Shown piece after piece: positions 35,216-44,637 of a stretch of DNA of 64,000 bases. Under the pieces are notes generated by a model. It was not told the origin of the DNA and made no database searches. It was given only the letters and a program-made list of their open reading frames with translations. Both the position numbers and the translations under genes were made by a program. This DNA comes from Kineothrix sp. IPX-CK (GTDB lineage Bacteria; Bacillota; Clostridia; Lachnospirales; Lachnospiraceae). Location of the stretch: positions 2,480,001-2,544,000 of the forward strand of contig NZ_CP146256.1 in assembly GCF_039134705.1 (NCBI RefSeq), read 5' to 3'. Position 1 is the stretch's first letter. Every line of letters starts with the position of its first letter.

Positions 35216-35566
35216 TTAAATTTTTACAATATTGTTTTCAATATGCATTAATTTGCTTCGAAGCAACTGCCATATTGCGTCCAAATCCTTTTGAATGTGA
35301 TCCATATCTTTCTGATAGACCAAATGCTCCGAATTGACGTGATGCGCAATCTGATTAATATTTATACCTATCTTATTTATTTCATAGATCAAGTCCTTCA
35401 GGTCTTTGTAATCGACATTAATAATATATCCGTCTATTGCCATTTTTCTTAAATATGAACTTAAGTCATGACTTCCACTAACCCTGATTCTTTCTTCAAT
35501 TGCTTGTCGCTCTGCCTCTGTGCATCGAAATTTCACTTGTTTATCTCTCACTCTAAATTCATACAT
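35216..35566 (-). CDS. mobC: Mobilisation relaxosome protein MobC
   Basis: 116 residues. MYEFRVRDKQVKFRCTEAER is a ribbon-helix-helix start, and YLRKMAIDGYIINVDYKDLK, EINKIGININQIAHHVNSEH is the MobC signature (NINQIA). It binds near oriT and helps the relaxase melt the nick region. The start at 35566 is set by AGGAG eight bases upstream; an in-frame upstream extension runs through the terminator hairpin and is unlikely. Confidence 0.85.
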   Translation of the reverse strand: MYEFRVRDKQVKFRCTEAERQAIEERIRVSGSHDLSSYLRKMAIDGYIINVDYKDLKDLIYEINKIGININQIAHHVNSEHLVYQKDMDHIQKDLDAIWQLLRSKLMHIENNIVKI

Positions 35567-35584
35567 ATAACCACTCTCCTGATA

Positions 35585-35616
35585 AAAAAATAAGGGAGCA
35601 GACGCTCCCTTATTTA
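35585..35616 (-). terminator. Intrinsic terminator after the methylase-helicase gene
   Basis: AAATAAGGGAGC and GCTCCCTTATTT form a perfect 12-bp stem around a four-base loop. On the minus strand seven T residues follow. It separates the giant gene from mobC. Confidence 0.85.
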
Positions 35617-35622
35617 CATTAT

Positions 35623-38600
35623 TTAACAATATTTTTCCATACCCTTTTCCTTTGATAACTGAGGTGCATATAATTCGACTTGCTGTTTTTTTTGATTCAG
35701 TTTACTAATTATAGACTCGCTCCCCAGGTTCGATATAATGCTCTCTTCATTACATTCCTCAGCGACATCAATATCCACGTCAAAATTTTCTGTCTTATCC
35801 ATATTTAGAATAGCATTTAGCTCATTTAAACGTGATATTTTTTCGTTTAAATCGATTTCTTGTGCAAAAGGTTTATTTACTTCCATTTTAGCTGTATCAA
35901 GCTGATGCTCAACATTATCAAGTACCTGTCTCAAATCAGATTCCTTATTCGCCATAGAATCCAGTGCATTGTTTAACCTCTGAACATTTCCAAGCGGATC
36001 GCTGCCAACTTCCACATCATGAGTAAGTTTTCCCTTTAGGCAAACCGTATACTTTGCATAGAAGGAATCAAATACAACATTCATTTTTAAACCGAGGTAT
36101 TCCCCTATCGCGACCGCTGCATTAGTCTCCTTTATCTCTTTGCATATAGAAATGAGAGCAGTTCCGGCTTCTTTTTTGTCGTTATATGTTTTGCCTCCAA
36201 TCAACATTGAAAAACTGTCCTTATCTACCGGTCTATTCTGCTGATAAGTCTTTATATCCAACTGATATCCGGCCAATCTCTCCTTTAATGTAGTAATCTG
36301 CTGTGGATAATTCTTTGCAATATTGTCCTCCAGACGATAACGCTGACTGGTATGGTTCGCCTTTAGAAGCTTCAGCCTTGACACCTGTATGTCCAAGTCC
36401 ATTTTCTCCTTGATGTAGGGATTTCCTGTTGCTAGGGCCTTAACCTCCGCATAGGTAAGTGCAGCTTCGTCAATGTCCTCACAGCTTCGAACCGGGCTTT
36501 TACTCGTCATAATCTGTCCAATGAATTTCTGCTTGTTTTCAATAAGCTGCCAAGAGTAACTGTCAAAGGTTCCTTCTGTCACATAGCGGAAAATCTTGAC
36601 TTTAGGATTCAGATTGCCCTGGCGTAAAATTCTTCCCTCCTGCTGTTCAATATCTGACGGCCGCCAAGGCACATCCAGGTGGTGCAAAGCAATCAGTCTA
36701 TCCTGGACATTCGTTCCTGCTCCCATCTTCTGGGTAGAGCCAAGTAAAAAGCGAACCTGCCCGCTTCTTACTTTTGCGAACAACTCCGCTTTTCGTATTT
36801 CCGTATTGGCTTCATGAATAAAAGAAATATCCTCTTTTGGTACACCTTTTTCTATCAGCTTATTCCTTATATTCTCATACACATTAAAACTACCACCACC
36901 TTTTGGAGTAGATAAATCACAGAAAAGAATCTGTGCTGACTTATCCTCTTTACTCTCTTCCCATATACGATAGCTATTTTCCACACATACCGAAGATTTT
37001 GATTGTTCCTCATCGGGCAGCATGTCGTTGATGAGCCGCTGGTCTAATGCCAATTTTCTTCCGTCATTAGTAATTTTGAGCATATTGTCAACATGAGGTT
37101 CCACCTGCCGGTCACGTACTTTTTCCGCACGTTCCGCAAGAGACTTCACCATATCCTTCTGGTAATCGCTAGGTTTTAATACTTCATTGATATACTCCGC
37201 CTTGGGTATTGGTAAATTTAACATATCCGGCGTTTGAATGTCTGCACTTTCCTTGAACAGAGATATTAATTCCGGCAGATTAAAGAATTTTGCAAACCTT
37301 GTCTTTGCCCGGTATCCCGTTCCCTCCGGAGCAAGCTCTATAACGGTCTGTGTTTCCCCAAAGGCCGCCGCCCAACTGTCAAAATGTCCAAGTCCCATTT
37401 TCTGTAAGGTATGGTATTGGAGATAACGCATATTGGTGTATAACTCTGTCATACTATTGCTGATTGGTGTTCCAGTGGCAAAAGTAATACCCTTTCCACC
37501 CGTCAGTTCATCTAAATACTGACACTTCGCAAACATATCCGATGATTTTTGTGCTTCTGTCTGCGCAATACCCGCCACGTTTCGCATTTTAGTGTAAAGA
37601 AACAGATTTTTGTAGTTATGGCTTTCATCTACAAACAGCCTGTCTACACCCAACTGCTCAAATGTAACCACATTATCCTTCCTTGTAGCATCGTTTAAGC
37701 GGCATAAACGGGCAGATAGTGATTTCTTCGTCTTTTCCATCTGCTTAATAGTATAGCGCTCTCCTTTTGCATCCTTGACCGCTTCAATTGCCATTTCAAT
37801 CTCGCGGATCTGATTCTCCACAATGGCTATCTGCCGTTCTGTAGAAAGGGGAATTTTTTCAAACTGTGAATGCCCGATAATAACCGCATCATAATCTCCG
37901 GTTGCAATTCTAGAACAGAACTTCTTACGGTTAGCTGGTTCAAAGTCTTTCTTCGTGGCAGCAAGTATATTAGCCCCGGGATATAACCGCAAAAAATCAC
38001 TTGCCCACTGCTCTGTTAAATGGTTTGGCACTACAAAAAGGCTTTTTTGGCACAATCCAAGACGCTTACTCTCCATTGCCGCAGCGGTCATTTCAAAAGT
38101 CTTTCCTGCTCCTACACAGTGGGCAAGCAGCGTATTATCTCCGTATAGAACATGCGCCACTGCATTTTTCTGGTGTGGTTTTAGGATAATATCCGGAGTC
38201 ATACCAGGAAATTTCAAATGGCTTCCGTCGTATTCCCTCGGACGAGTAGAGTTAAACAGTACATTGTATTTATCACACAAAGTCTGTCTTCTAACCGGTT
38301 CTTTGAATACCCAATCCTTAAAGACTTCTCTGATTGCTTCCTGCTTTTGACTTGAAAGCATGGTTTCCTTTTTGTTTAATACCCGCTTTTCCTTTCCATC
38401 CTCTATAACGATATCAAATATCCTACTATCACGAAGATTTAAGGAATCTTCTAATATTTCATAAGCATTTTTCCTGCCGGTTCCGTAAGTGACATTCGTA
38501 AGGGCATTGCCTCTGTCAGCATTTTTTCCTTTGATATTCCACTGTCCAGTTACATCGGAATACTGTACTCCAACAACATTACGATCAAACAGATAATTAG

Positions 38601-41600
38601 GCGTTTCAAAAGTTTCCCGCATAAAATCCACAAGATATTCCGGAGCAATCCACGTTGCCCCGATACGCACCTCAATTTCTGATGCATCTAACTCTTTAGG
38701 CTGAACCTTTTCCAAAGAAGCTACATTTATGCCATATGTAGGGTTATTTTCAGCGAAAGTTTTTGCAACTTCCATTTTCTCCCTAACATTCCCACTAAGA
38801 TATTCGTCTGCAGTTACCCATTTATCCGTTACTGGATTTAAAAAAATTACTCCGGCAAGCTCCTTTGTTATATCTTCTTCGTTTTTTTCCGTTAATGAAG
38901 CCATAAAGGCTAAATCAACCTTTGCCTTTTCAGAAAGGGATACGGCCAGAGCTTCACTTGCGGTATCTACCTGAGTAACTACTACCTGTTTTTTTATGGT
39001 GCGCTTGGTGAACATATCCGCTTTGCCGTTGAAGTTTCCTTCTTCATCTAGCTTCTCCAATGAACAAAGTAAGCAATAACTGGAGTCTTGATTAAATGCT
39101 CTTTTATTGGTCTGAGAATTTATTAACCCATATTCTTTTGAAAAGACATCATATAGTTTATTTAGCTCTGTTTGCTTACTTTTTATCATAGAATCTGGAA
39201 AATCATTTAATTGCAGATAAATAAGCTCCTGCGTACATTCCCTTAAACCTACCATTCTAATAATCCGTTGTTCCATCGACTCAGACACTTCCACAGGTTT
39301 CATTATTGAATTTTCCCGGTAGTATGCTCTTTTTCCTACAATTGTGTAACTGTAGTTCTGCACATTCGGATCTGCAGGTAAACTCTCTCTTGCCAGCTCA
39401 TCGTCAAACTCATCAAGCTCTATGGTATCTATGGTTCCCTTAATCTGCTCCACTGCATTATAAAGCTGTTCTACAAATGGAATATCTGCATCCGGGGTGC
39501 AGGTTGCCTCCATTCCGTAAGGACCGGAGATCATTTCCATTTTCCCCAGAATCATTTCCGGGTGTTCCACAAAATAGTCATTCATAACAATACTATCTTC
39601 GTTCTCCGATAAATGTACCCAATCTGGCTCATGGTCGATTATCCGGTCTCGCTTCTTAAGAAAGATAAGATCTGATGTGACCTCGGTTCCCGCATTTTCT
39701 TTAAATGCGTTGTTTGGAAGCCGTATTGCGCCCAATAATTCCGCCCTCTGTGCAAGGTATTTACGCACAGCCGGACTTTGCTTATCCATTGTTCCCTTCG
39801 ATGTGATGAAAGCAAGTATGCCACCCGGCCTAACTTTTTCTAATGTTTTCGCAAAAAAATAATCGTGAATTAGGAAATTATGCTTATCATATACCCTATC
39901 AGCCACTTTATACTGACCAAAAGGGATATTTCCGATTGCTACATCAAAGAAATCATTAGGGAATTCAGTCTTTTCAAAGCCGATTATCTTAATGTCAGCA
40001 TGCGGATAAAGCTGCCTTGCAATACGCCCTGTTATGCTGTCGAGCTCCACTCCGTACAACCCGCTAGCTTTCATTTTCTCTGGCAGCATGCCAAAAAAAT
40101 TGCCTATGCCCATTGCCGGTTCTAAAATATTTCCCTTTTCAAATCCCATTCTATCCATTACATGATAAATACCTTTAATAATAGCAGGACTTGTGTAGTG
40201 GGCATTCAAGGTGCTTCCCCTTGCCGATGCATATTCTTCCAAAGACAATATGCTTTTTAGTTCCTGGTATTCATTTGCCCACCCTGCTTTAGTTTCGTCA
40301 AAGACATCGGCAAGACCCCCCCACCCCACATAGCGGGATAAAATTTCTTGTTCTTGTGTTGTTGCAAGTCGGTGCTCACTCTCAATCTGGTCTAAAACGC
40401 GAATTGCTGCAATGTTCTGCTTATACTTTTCTTTTGGGGAGAATCCTAGCTTTTTGTTTTCTGAATTTTGCTCACTTCTTTCATAGGTAATTCGGAAATT
40501 AACCGCACTCGCTTTATCTATTTTTAAAATTTCTTTCTCCGCCGGTGCCGTTTCTGTTTCCGGATACGGTCTTAGTAAGTCAACATCCTGCTCTTGAACA
40601 GAAAAAATATCGGGAGGCGTATATTTTTTACTTGCTTCCGCCGCCAAAATAATCTCCACCTGTTCCTCTACACTTGGAAAAAGGCTAAGCTGCTGATATT
40701 CCTCCTGTGAGATATTCTCTCTAGGAGCAAGGTACGTGCCCTTCTCAATAAAGGAGCAGACCTTGTTTCGCACTTCCTCCCATGATGCCCTGGTTTCTGC
40801 TGTCCGGCTCAAATAATTTCCCATCCACATAGTGATTCCATCAGTATCTGCCCGGTACCCGGCACGCTGTTTTTTGATACCGATATAAAATTCGGTGTAT
40901 TCCTCCAACTTATAGCATCTTTTTAAATAATCCCGCTGTTTTGCTTCATCTAGCTCAGTTAGCAGATACCCGGCAATCTCTGGGCGTTTATGTATCAAAA
41001 ACTTATCATAACGCAAAATACCACGCTCATAATCAGTAAGAGAAAAACCGGACGATGTATCATCGCCCGGCTCACTCCCCGCTGTATTTAGTTGTATATC
41101 AGTTCCGTCAGTACGATTTCCTCCGCTGAGTGTCTGATGTTGTTCATCTTCTGCACCCATAACATCTGATCTGTTGCTTTGAGCTGCTCTGTCACGCCCT
41201 CTCTCACTTTCATCTGCTCTGTCAGAAGTTCCATTCTCTCTTCTGCTTGTTCCTGCAGCGTAAGCAAGTGGCTCATGAGATTTCCATTCAGTAACAGCCC
41301 CGTATAAATCCCCTTCTTGTTCTCCTTCAGATAATTCTTGCGCAGGAGTCCGTATTTGGTCAGTGTTCCCTCCGGCTGCTCGTCCAACATAATCTGAGGT
41401 ATTAGGTAATCCCCGTTCTCCTCGTATTTCAACTTCATATTCATCGCTCCTTTTTACATGAGAATATTCACTTTGTGCCGGCTCCATTTCGCTTTTACGC
41501 TTTAAAGCATTATAGTACATATCAGACTCATTTTCAAGTATTATTTCTTTGAAATTTCCTTCTTGCCTATCCCGAACTGTAATTTCTCTTTCATACGCTC

Positions 41601-42342
41601 TTATAGCCCTTCCAATTTCTATAAGAATAGGTTTTGATAGATCGGTGGTGGCACTGCCGATAACAGATAGAGTTTCTACAGTATTAAAATTATGGATATG
41701 GCTAAAGTCAAGCGCCGTCCTGTACTTCTCCATATCAGCACCGCACCTTGACAGCAGCATATAAGCAATGTTGGAAGATAAAGTTTCTTTTATCCGAAGT
41801 ACTGCGTTCTGCTCGTCAAGCTTCTCAAAAAATCTGCCTTCGCTCACATAATTCACTTGTGAAATAATATCATCATAAAATTCTTCAGTTATATGATCTG
41901 CAATCTCAATTAATCGGTCCTCGAAGATATTTGTTCCGTTGGTACTCCCATAAGTTTTTTCAAGCTGATTTACGACCACCCCCTTATGATCTTCCCGCAT
42001 AATCCACAGATAGGGATAACGCCCGATTCCCCTCGCCTTATGCACATCGGATATATCAAAGACATATTTCAGCCCGTTTCCACTATCTGATTCTTCATCA
42101 ATCAAAGCTATGCCTTTTGAGCCCTTATTCACCCAACAATGCATTATTTCATTCCATTGTTCCAGAGAAGCACAAGCAGTCGCATCCGGCCTTTGGGCAT
42201 AAATAAGGATTTGTTCAGAAAATGGATATTTGTATAATTTTGCTGCGAAGTCAAGAAACTCCATCCAGCTTATTTCTGTATTTGTTAGTTGTTTAGCGGT
42301 ATTTTCTGCTAATCTAGTGATATATTCATATTTCTTTTGCAT
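35623..42342 (-). CDS. Giant SNF2-type helicase / N6-adenine methylase
   Basis: 2239 residues, a multidomain protein typical of Firmicute ICEs. In order: an ArdC-like N-terminal module (~1-120; MEFLDFAAKLYKYPFSEQIL), a Gln/Glu-rich linker (~290-440), a methylase with NILEPAMGIGNFFG (~735) and the N-[I/P]-P-[F/Y]-type site AIGNIPFGQY (~800), and an SF2 helicase with Walker A HCVGAGKTFE (~1410), DESHNYKNLF (motif II, ~1570), FATGTPISNSMTELY and motif VI QQEGRILRQGN (~1905). The end is coiled coil. It may modify and remodel incoming single- or double-stranded ICE DNA and avoid restriction. A second gene is embedded in its linker. Confidence 0.88.
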   Translation of the reverse strand: MQKKYEYITRLAENTAKQLTNTEISWMEFLDFAAKLYKYPFSEQILIYAQRPDATACASLEQWNEIMHCWVNKGSKGIALIDEESDSGNGLKYVFDISDVHKARGIGRYPYLWIMREDHKGVVVNQLEKTYGSTNGTNIFEDRLIEIADHITEEFYDDIISQVNYVSEGRFFEKLDEQNAVLRIKETLSSNIAYMLLSRCGADMEKYRTALDFSHIHNFNTVETLSVIGSATTDLSKPILIEIGRAIRAYEREITVRDRQEGNFKEIILENESDMYYNALKRKSEMEPAQSEYSHVKRSDEYEVEIRGERGLPNTSDYVGRAAGGNTDQIRTPAQELSEGEQEGDLYGAVTEWKSHEPLAYAAGTSRRENGTSDRADESERGRDRAAQSNRSDVMGAEDEQHQTLSGGNRTDGTDIQLNTAGSEPGDDTSSGFSLTDYERGILRYDKFLIHKRPEIAGYLLTELDEAKQRDYLKRCYKLEEYTEFYIGIKKQRAGYRADTDGITMWMGNYLSRTAETRASWEEVRNKVCSFIEKGTYLAPRENISQEEYQQLSLFPSVEEQVEIILAAEASKKYTPPDIFSVQEQDVDLLRPYPETETAPAEKEILKIDKASAVNFRITYERSEQNSENKKLGFSPKEKYKQNIAAIRVLDQIESEHRLATTQEQEILSRYVGWGGLADVFDETKAGWANEYQELKSILSLEEYASARGSTLNAHYTSPAIIKGIYHVMDRMGFEKGNILEPAMGIGNFFGMLPEKMKASGLYGVELDSITGRIARQLYPHADIKIIGFEKTEFPNDFFDVAIGNIPFGQYKVADRVYDKHNFLIHDYFFAKTLEKVRPGGILAFITSKGTMDKQSPAVRKYLAQRAELLGAIRLPNNAFKENAGTEVTSDLIFLKKRDRIIDHEPDWVHLSENEDSIVMNDYFVEHPEMILGKMEMISGPYGMEATCTPDADIPFVEQLYNAVEQIKGTIDTIELDEFDDELARESLPADPNVQNYSYTIVGKRAYYRENSIMKPVEVSESMEQRIIRMVGLRECTQELIYLQLNDFPDSMIKSKQTELNKLYDVFSKEYGLINSQTNKRAFNQDSSYCLLCSLEKLDEEGNFNGKADMFTKRTIKKQVVVTQVDTASEALAVSLSEKAKVDLAFMASLTEKNEEDITKELAGVIFLNPVTDKWVTADEYLSGNVREKMEVAKTFAENNPTYGINVASLEKVQPKELDASEIEVRIGATWIAPEYLVDFMRETFETPNYLFDRNVVGVQYSDVTGQWNIKGKNADRGNALTNVTYGTGRKNAYEILEDSLNLRDSRIFDIVIEDGKEKRVLNKKETMLSSQKQEAIREVFKDWVFKEPVRRQTLCDKYNVLFNSTRPREYDGSHLKFPGMTPDIILKPHQKNAVAHVLYGDNTLLAHCVGAGKTFEMTAAAMESKRLGLCQKSLFVVPNHLTEQWASDFLRLYPGANILAATKKDFEPANRKKFCSRIATGDYDAVIIGHSQFEKIPLSTERQIAIVENQIREIEMAIEAVKDAKGERYTIKQMEKTKKSLSARLCRLNDATRKDNVVTFEQLGVDRLFVDESHNYKNLFLYTKMRNVAGIAQTEAQKSSDMFAKCQYLDELTGGKGITFATGTPISNSMTELYTNMRYLQYHTLQKMGLGHFDSWAAAFGETQTVIELAPEGTGYRAKTRFAKFFNLPELISLFKESADIQTPDMLNLPIPKAEYINEVLKPSDYQKDMVKSLAERAEKVRDRQVEPHVDNMLKITNDGRKLALDQRLINDMLPDEEQSKSSVCVENSYRIWEESKEDKSAQILFCDLSTPKGGGSFNVYENIRNKLIEKGVPKEDISFIHEANTEIRKAELFAKVRSGQVRFLLGSTQKMGAGTNVQDRLIALHHLDVPWRPSDIEQQEGRILRQGNLNPKVKIFRYVTEGTFDSYSWQLIENKQKFIGQIMTSKSPVRSCEDIDEAALTYAEVKALATGNPYIKEKMDLDIQVSRLKLLKANHTSQRYRLEDNIAKNYPQQITTLKERLAGYQLDIKTYQQNRPVDKDSFSMLIGGKTYNDKKEAGTALISICKEIKETNAAVAIGEYLGLKMNVVFDSFYAKYTVCLKGKLTHDVEVGSDPLGNVQRLNNALDSMANKESDLRQVLDNVEHQLDTAKMEVNKPFAQEIDLNEKISRLNELNAILNMDKTENFDVDIDVAEECNEESIISNLGSESIISKLNQKKQQVELYAPQLSKEKGMEKYC
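41088..41438 (-). CDS. tnpV: TnpV-family protein embedded in the giant gene
   Basis: 116 residues in another frame of the same strand: MKLKYEENGDYLIPQIMLDE, YGLLRKNYLKENKKGIYTGL, LTEQMKVREGVTEQLKATDQ, MLWVQKMNNIRHSAEEIVLT. This is the TnpV family, a small transposon-associated protein of unknown role. TAAAAAGGAG lies eight bases before this ATG (two bases before an earlier ATG at 41444). In the giant gene this stretch encodes only a low-complexity linker (residues ~302-418), so two proteins are encoded by the same DNA. Confidence 0.75.
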   Translation of the reverse strand: MKLKYEENGDYLIPQIMLDEQPEGTLTKYGLLRKNYLKENKKGIYTGLLLNGNLMSHLLTLQEQAEERMELLTEQMKVREGVTEQLKATDQMLWVQKMNNIRHSAEEIVLTELIYN

Positions 42343-42379
42343 TATATTTACCTCTAATTTTTCTTTCTCATAGGTTACT

Positions 42380-44098
42380 TTACTTTACGGATTCATGTTC
42401 TCTCACATTTAAGGACTTATCTGCTACGGGCAGCGCTTTCTTCTTGCTTTCAATCTTTGAAAGTAGAGAAGGCTTTTTACATAACTCCTTTTTCAGCTTA
42501 TCTATCTCATTTCTTTTTGTTGTCCAGTCTTTCATGGAATTAAAAGTAGTATCTTGTATAACAGGCTGCAGTTTTTCCACTGGTACTCCATGCTGCAGGC
42601 CATATCTCATGAAATCCATTTGCCACTGCTCAGAACAACTATTTTTTATATAGATTACTTGATCTATATTTAAGCCATCCTTTAAAGCAAATCTTAATTC
42701 TTCCATTAAATCATTCTTTAATCCAGGATCAGCGAATACCTCTATTTGCTCATATGTCATGAGATCCTTCAAGGCCCGCTTAATAACCTCATATTGCCCC
42801 GTAGAATACATTTTTCCATTATATTCGATTATTTCCTCATTTGAGTTCTTAACATCCTTTAAATCGGGCAGAACAAAGCGTTCAATTATCTCTTTCGTTT
42901 CACCTTCACTAAGTGTTGGAAAATGTACTCCATAATCATCACCAAATATGTCAATGGCTTCCTCATCGGAATTATAATAAATCGTGGCTCTATTATCATA
43001 CATCTCATTTCCCACGAAGATTCTATAATCCAGCTCATTCCTGCTTTGCTGGCGATAAGCCTCTTGTTCTGCATAATAGCCGGTAACAGGTAAGAATTCT
43101 GCGAATTTATTAAGATCACAATCTCGTGTTATATAGAATTTATTTTTAAACTTATTATATTTTGCACCGTTTTCCGACAAGGTTTTAGCCAATGCTTTAA
43201 ATTCCTTACGATCAGAAATGTGGGGAATATTTAAATAAATAGGCGTAATATTTTTGCCGCTTGCGATCTCATATTTGGCAAAATTATCATACATATTCTT
43301 GTCTATATTTAGTTCTCCGATGTAAACATTAATATATTGGGTTTCTTTTAGAAGACTTTTGTTCTTTTCCCGAAGAGTGGTGAGAATGTCTTGTGCACTG
43401 TTTCCATAAAGGGTTTCTGTATCCTTCCCCTCGCCATGCTTATCTACATATACAATTCCTTTATAAGACTTTTCAACCAGACGTGCTTCTCTTTCCGCTA
43501 ACCATTTCTTATATGTTTTGATTACATTTGAAATAACTTTATTTACTGAATCATGGCTGTAAATCCCATAGTAAAGCCCATATCTATCCAACATATTTTC
43601 AATTTCATTATCTTTTTTCAGACTTTCCTCCAAGTCATGGATTCTACCAATTTTTTCAAAGTTTTCCGCATTACGCTGAACTATAAAATTAAAGTTATCA
43701 TACTGCCCAAATAACTCCCTCAGCATCTGTTCATATTCTGGTGTCAGATTTTTGTGATAGATCTGATTAAGTAGAATTGGCGCATCGGTAATAATAAAAT
43801 CAACCTTACCAATCAGGCGGTCAATTCTTTTTATTTGTTCCTGAAGGATAGCAAACTGATGCTCTTCCGCGCCATCCAGCATATTCCAATCCTCATCCCA
43901 CACAAGCTCTTTTGCGTATTCCGGAATGTATTCTGCCGCATAGCCTAGCTTTTTTAATTCTTCCGCTATTCCAAGACTAGCTGTGGATTTTCCCGCCCCT
44001 GGTCCTCCAAATGCATTGATAACTACAGATACATTTTTTTCTTTCTCAATTTTTTTCAACATTAAACCATGTTCTTTTACAAAATTTTTGAAATCCAT
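42380..44098 (-). CDS. NadR-like/zeta-like ATPase with DUF5710 domain
   Basis: 572 residues. The first ~190 form a P-loop kinase-like domain: INAFGGPGAGKSTASLGIAE (Walker A 31-39), DFIITDAPILLNQIYH and FNFIVQRNAENFEKIGRIHD. The middle carries YINVYIGELNIDKNMYDN and the DUF5710-like block YLNIPHISDRKEFKALAKTL, ENGAKYNKFKNKFYITRDCD. The C-terminus is helical. The DUF5710 block is shared with the gene at 44638-45459, where it is also near the C-terminus. Kinase substrate unknown. It lies 38 bases upstream of the giant gene in the same operon. Confidence 0.65.
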   Translation of the reverse strand: MDFKNFVKEHGLMLKKIEKEKNVSVVINAFGGPGAGKSTASLGIAEELKKLGYAAEYIPEYAKELVWDEDWNMLDGAEEHQFAILQEQIKRIDRLIGKVDFIITDAPILLNQIYHKNLTPEYEQMLRELFGQYDNFNFIVQRNAENFEKIGRIHDLEESLKKDNEIENMLDRYGLYYGIYSHDSVNKVISNVIKTYKKWLAEREARLVEKSYKGIVYVDKHGEGKDTETLYGNSAQDILTTLREKNKSLLKETQYINVYIGELNIDKNMYDNFAKYEIASGKNITPIYLNIPHISDRKEFKALAKTLSENGAKYNKFKNKFYITRDCDLNKFAEFLPVTGYYAEQEAYRQQSRNELDYRIFVGNEMYDNRATIYYNSDEEAIDIFGDDYGVHFPTLSEGETKEIIERFVLPDLKDVKNSNEEIIEYNGKMYSTGQYEVIKRALKDLMTYEQIEVFADPGLKNDLMEELRFALKDGLNIDQVIYIKNSCSEQWQMDFMRYGLQHGVPVEKLQPVIQDTTFNSMKDWTTKRNEIDKLKKELCKKPSLLSKIESKKKALPVADKSLNVREHESVK

Positions 44099-44121
44099 TT
44101 TTCCCTCCCAGTTTTGTGGTT

Positions 44122-44147
44122 AAAAAAAGAAGCCTGTAAGCTTCTTT
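44122..44147 (-). terminator. Intrinsic terminator/attenuator before the ATPase gene
   Basis: On the minus strand, AAAGAAGC-TTACAG-GCTTCTT is followed by a T7 run. It lies between a 20-bp palindrome and the ATPase start codon 24 bases further, so it may attenuate the operon. Confidence 0.7.
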
Positions 44148-44178
44148 CATTCTCGATGACTTTATTAGATTCATTGCG

Positions 44179-44204
44179 AAAAATATTCGATATCGAATAT
44201 TTTT
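44179..44204. promoter_or_regulatory. Element-wide palindrome, site 1
   Basis: Core AATATTCGATATCGAATATT at 44182-44201, perfect over 26 bases. It lies upstream of the ATPase-giant gene operon and 16 bases before the plus-strand promoter of the toxin antisense RNA. Confidence 0.85.
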
Positions 44205-44219
44205 AACTCCATTTTTCTC

Positions 44220-44248
44220 TTTACTTCTCGGCAACGACGTGCTATATT
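44220..44248 (+). promoter_or_regulatory. Promoter of the presumed antitoxin RNA
   Basis: TTTACT (44220-44225) and TATATT (44243-44248) are 17 bases apart, firing toward the 3' end of the toxin gene. Confidence 0.5.
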
Positions 44249-44254
44249 TTAATC

Positions 44255-44357
44255 AAGAAGAGTAACCGCCCACAAGGTGGATGCTTCCGGATGAATGTTA
44301 ATTAGCTCTCAACGAGAGCCGCCTATCCTGCCGCAGACAGGGTAGGCATTTTTTTAC
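44255..44357 (+). ncRNA. Probable type I antitoxin RNA
   Basis: About 100 bases between a SigA-like promoter and a terminator GCCTATCCTG-CCGCAGA-CAGGGTAGGC (44318-44346) followed by seven T residues. A second hairpin GCTCTC-AACGA-GAGC precedes it, and CCGCCCACAAGGTGG lies near the 5' end. The layout (convergent, 3' ends overlapping the toxin message) matches antisense antitoxins of holin-like toxin loci. Transcript ends are inferred. Confidence 0.5.
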
Positions 44358-44449
44358 TTGTTATTCCTATCGGAATAGGTAAGTAAAGCAATGAGAAACG
44401 TACCGCCTAAAAACAATAATGTCAAGACGTCATATGTATCCATCTGCAT
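44354..44449 (-). CDS. Putative holin-like type I toxin
   Basis: 31 residues: MQMDTYDVLTLLFLGGTFLI, ALLTYSDRNNK. A single membrane helix between MDTYDVLTL and a basic tail is the signature of the 'putative holin-like toxin' family (Hol_Tox). GGGAGGTG five bases before the ATG is a near-perfect ribosome site. Such peptides depolarise the membrane when the antisense RNA is lost, so the locus probably stabilises the element. Confidence 0.8.
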   Translation of the reverse strand: MQMDTYDVLTLLFLGGTFLIALLTYSDRNNK

Positions 44450-44637
44450 CACCTCCCTTCTTTCGTATATTCCTTAATTGGAATACTGAAATCCGGAAGG
44501 CTGATAACCAACCCTGTACACGGTTACTCCGTTACTATTTTATCAATAATTTCTATAGAACGCAATTAGTATTTGTCCATTCCTGTTGTCTCCTCTTCTC
44601 CCACTATTCCCTTTTTTCTGCTACCAACCAAGCATAT

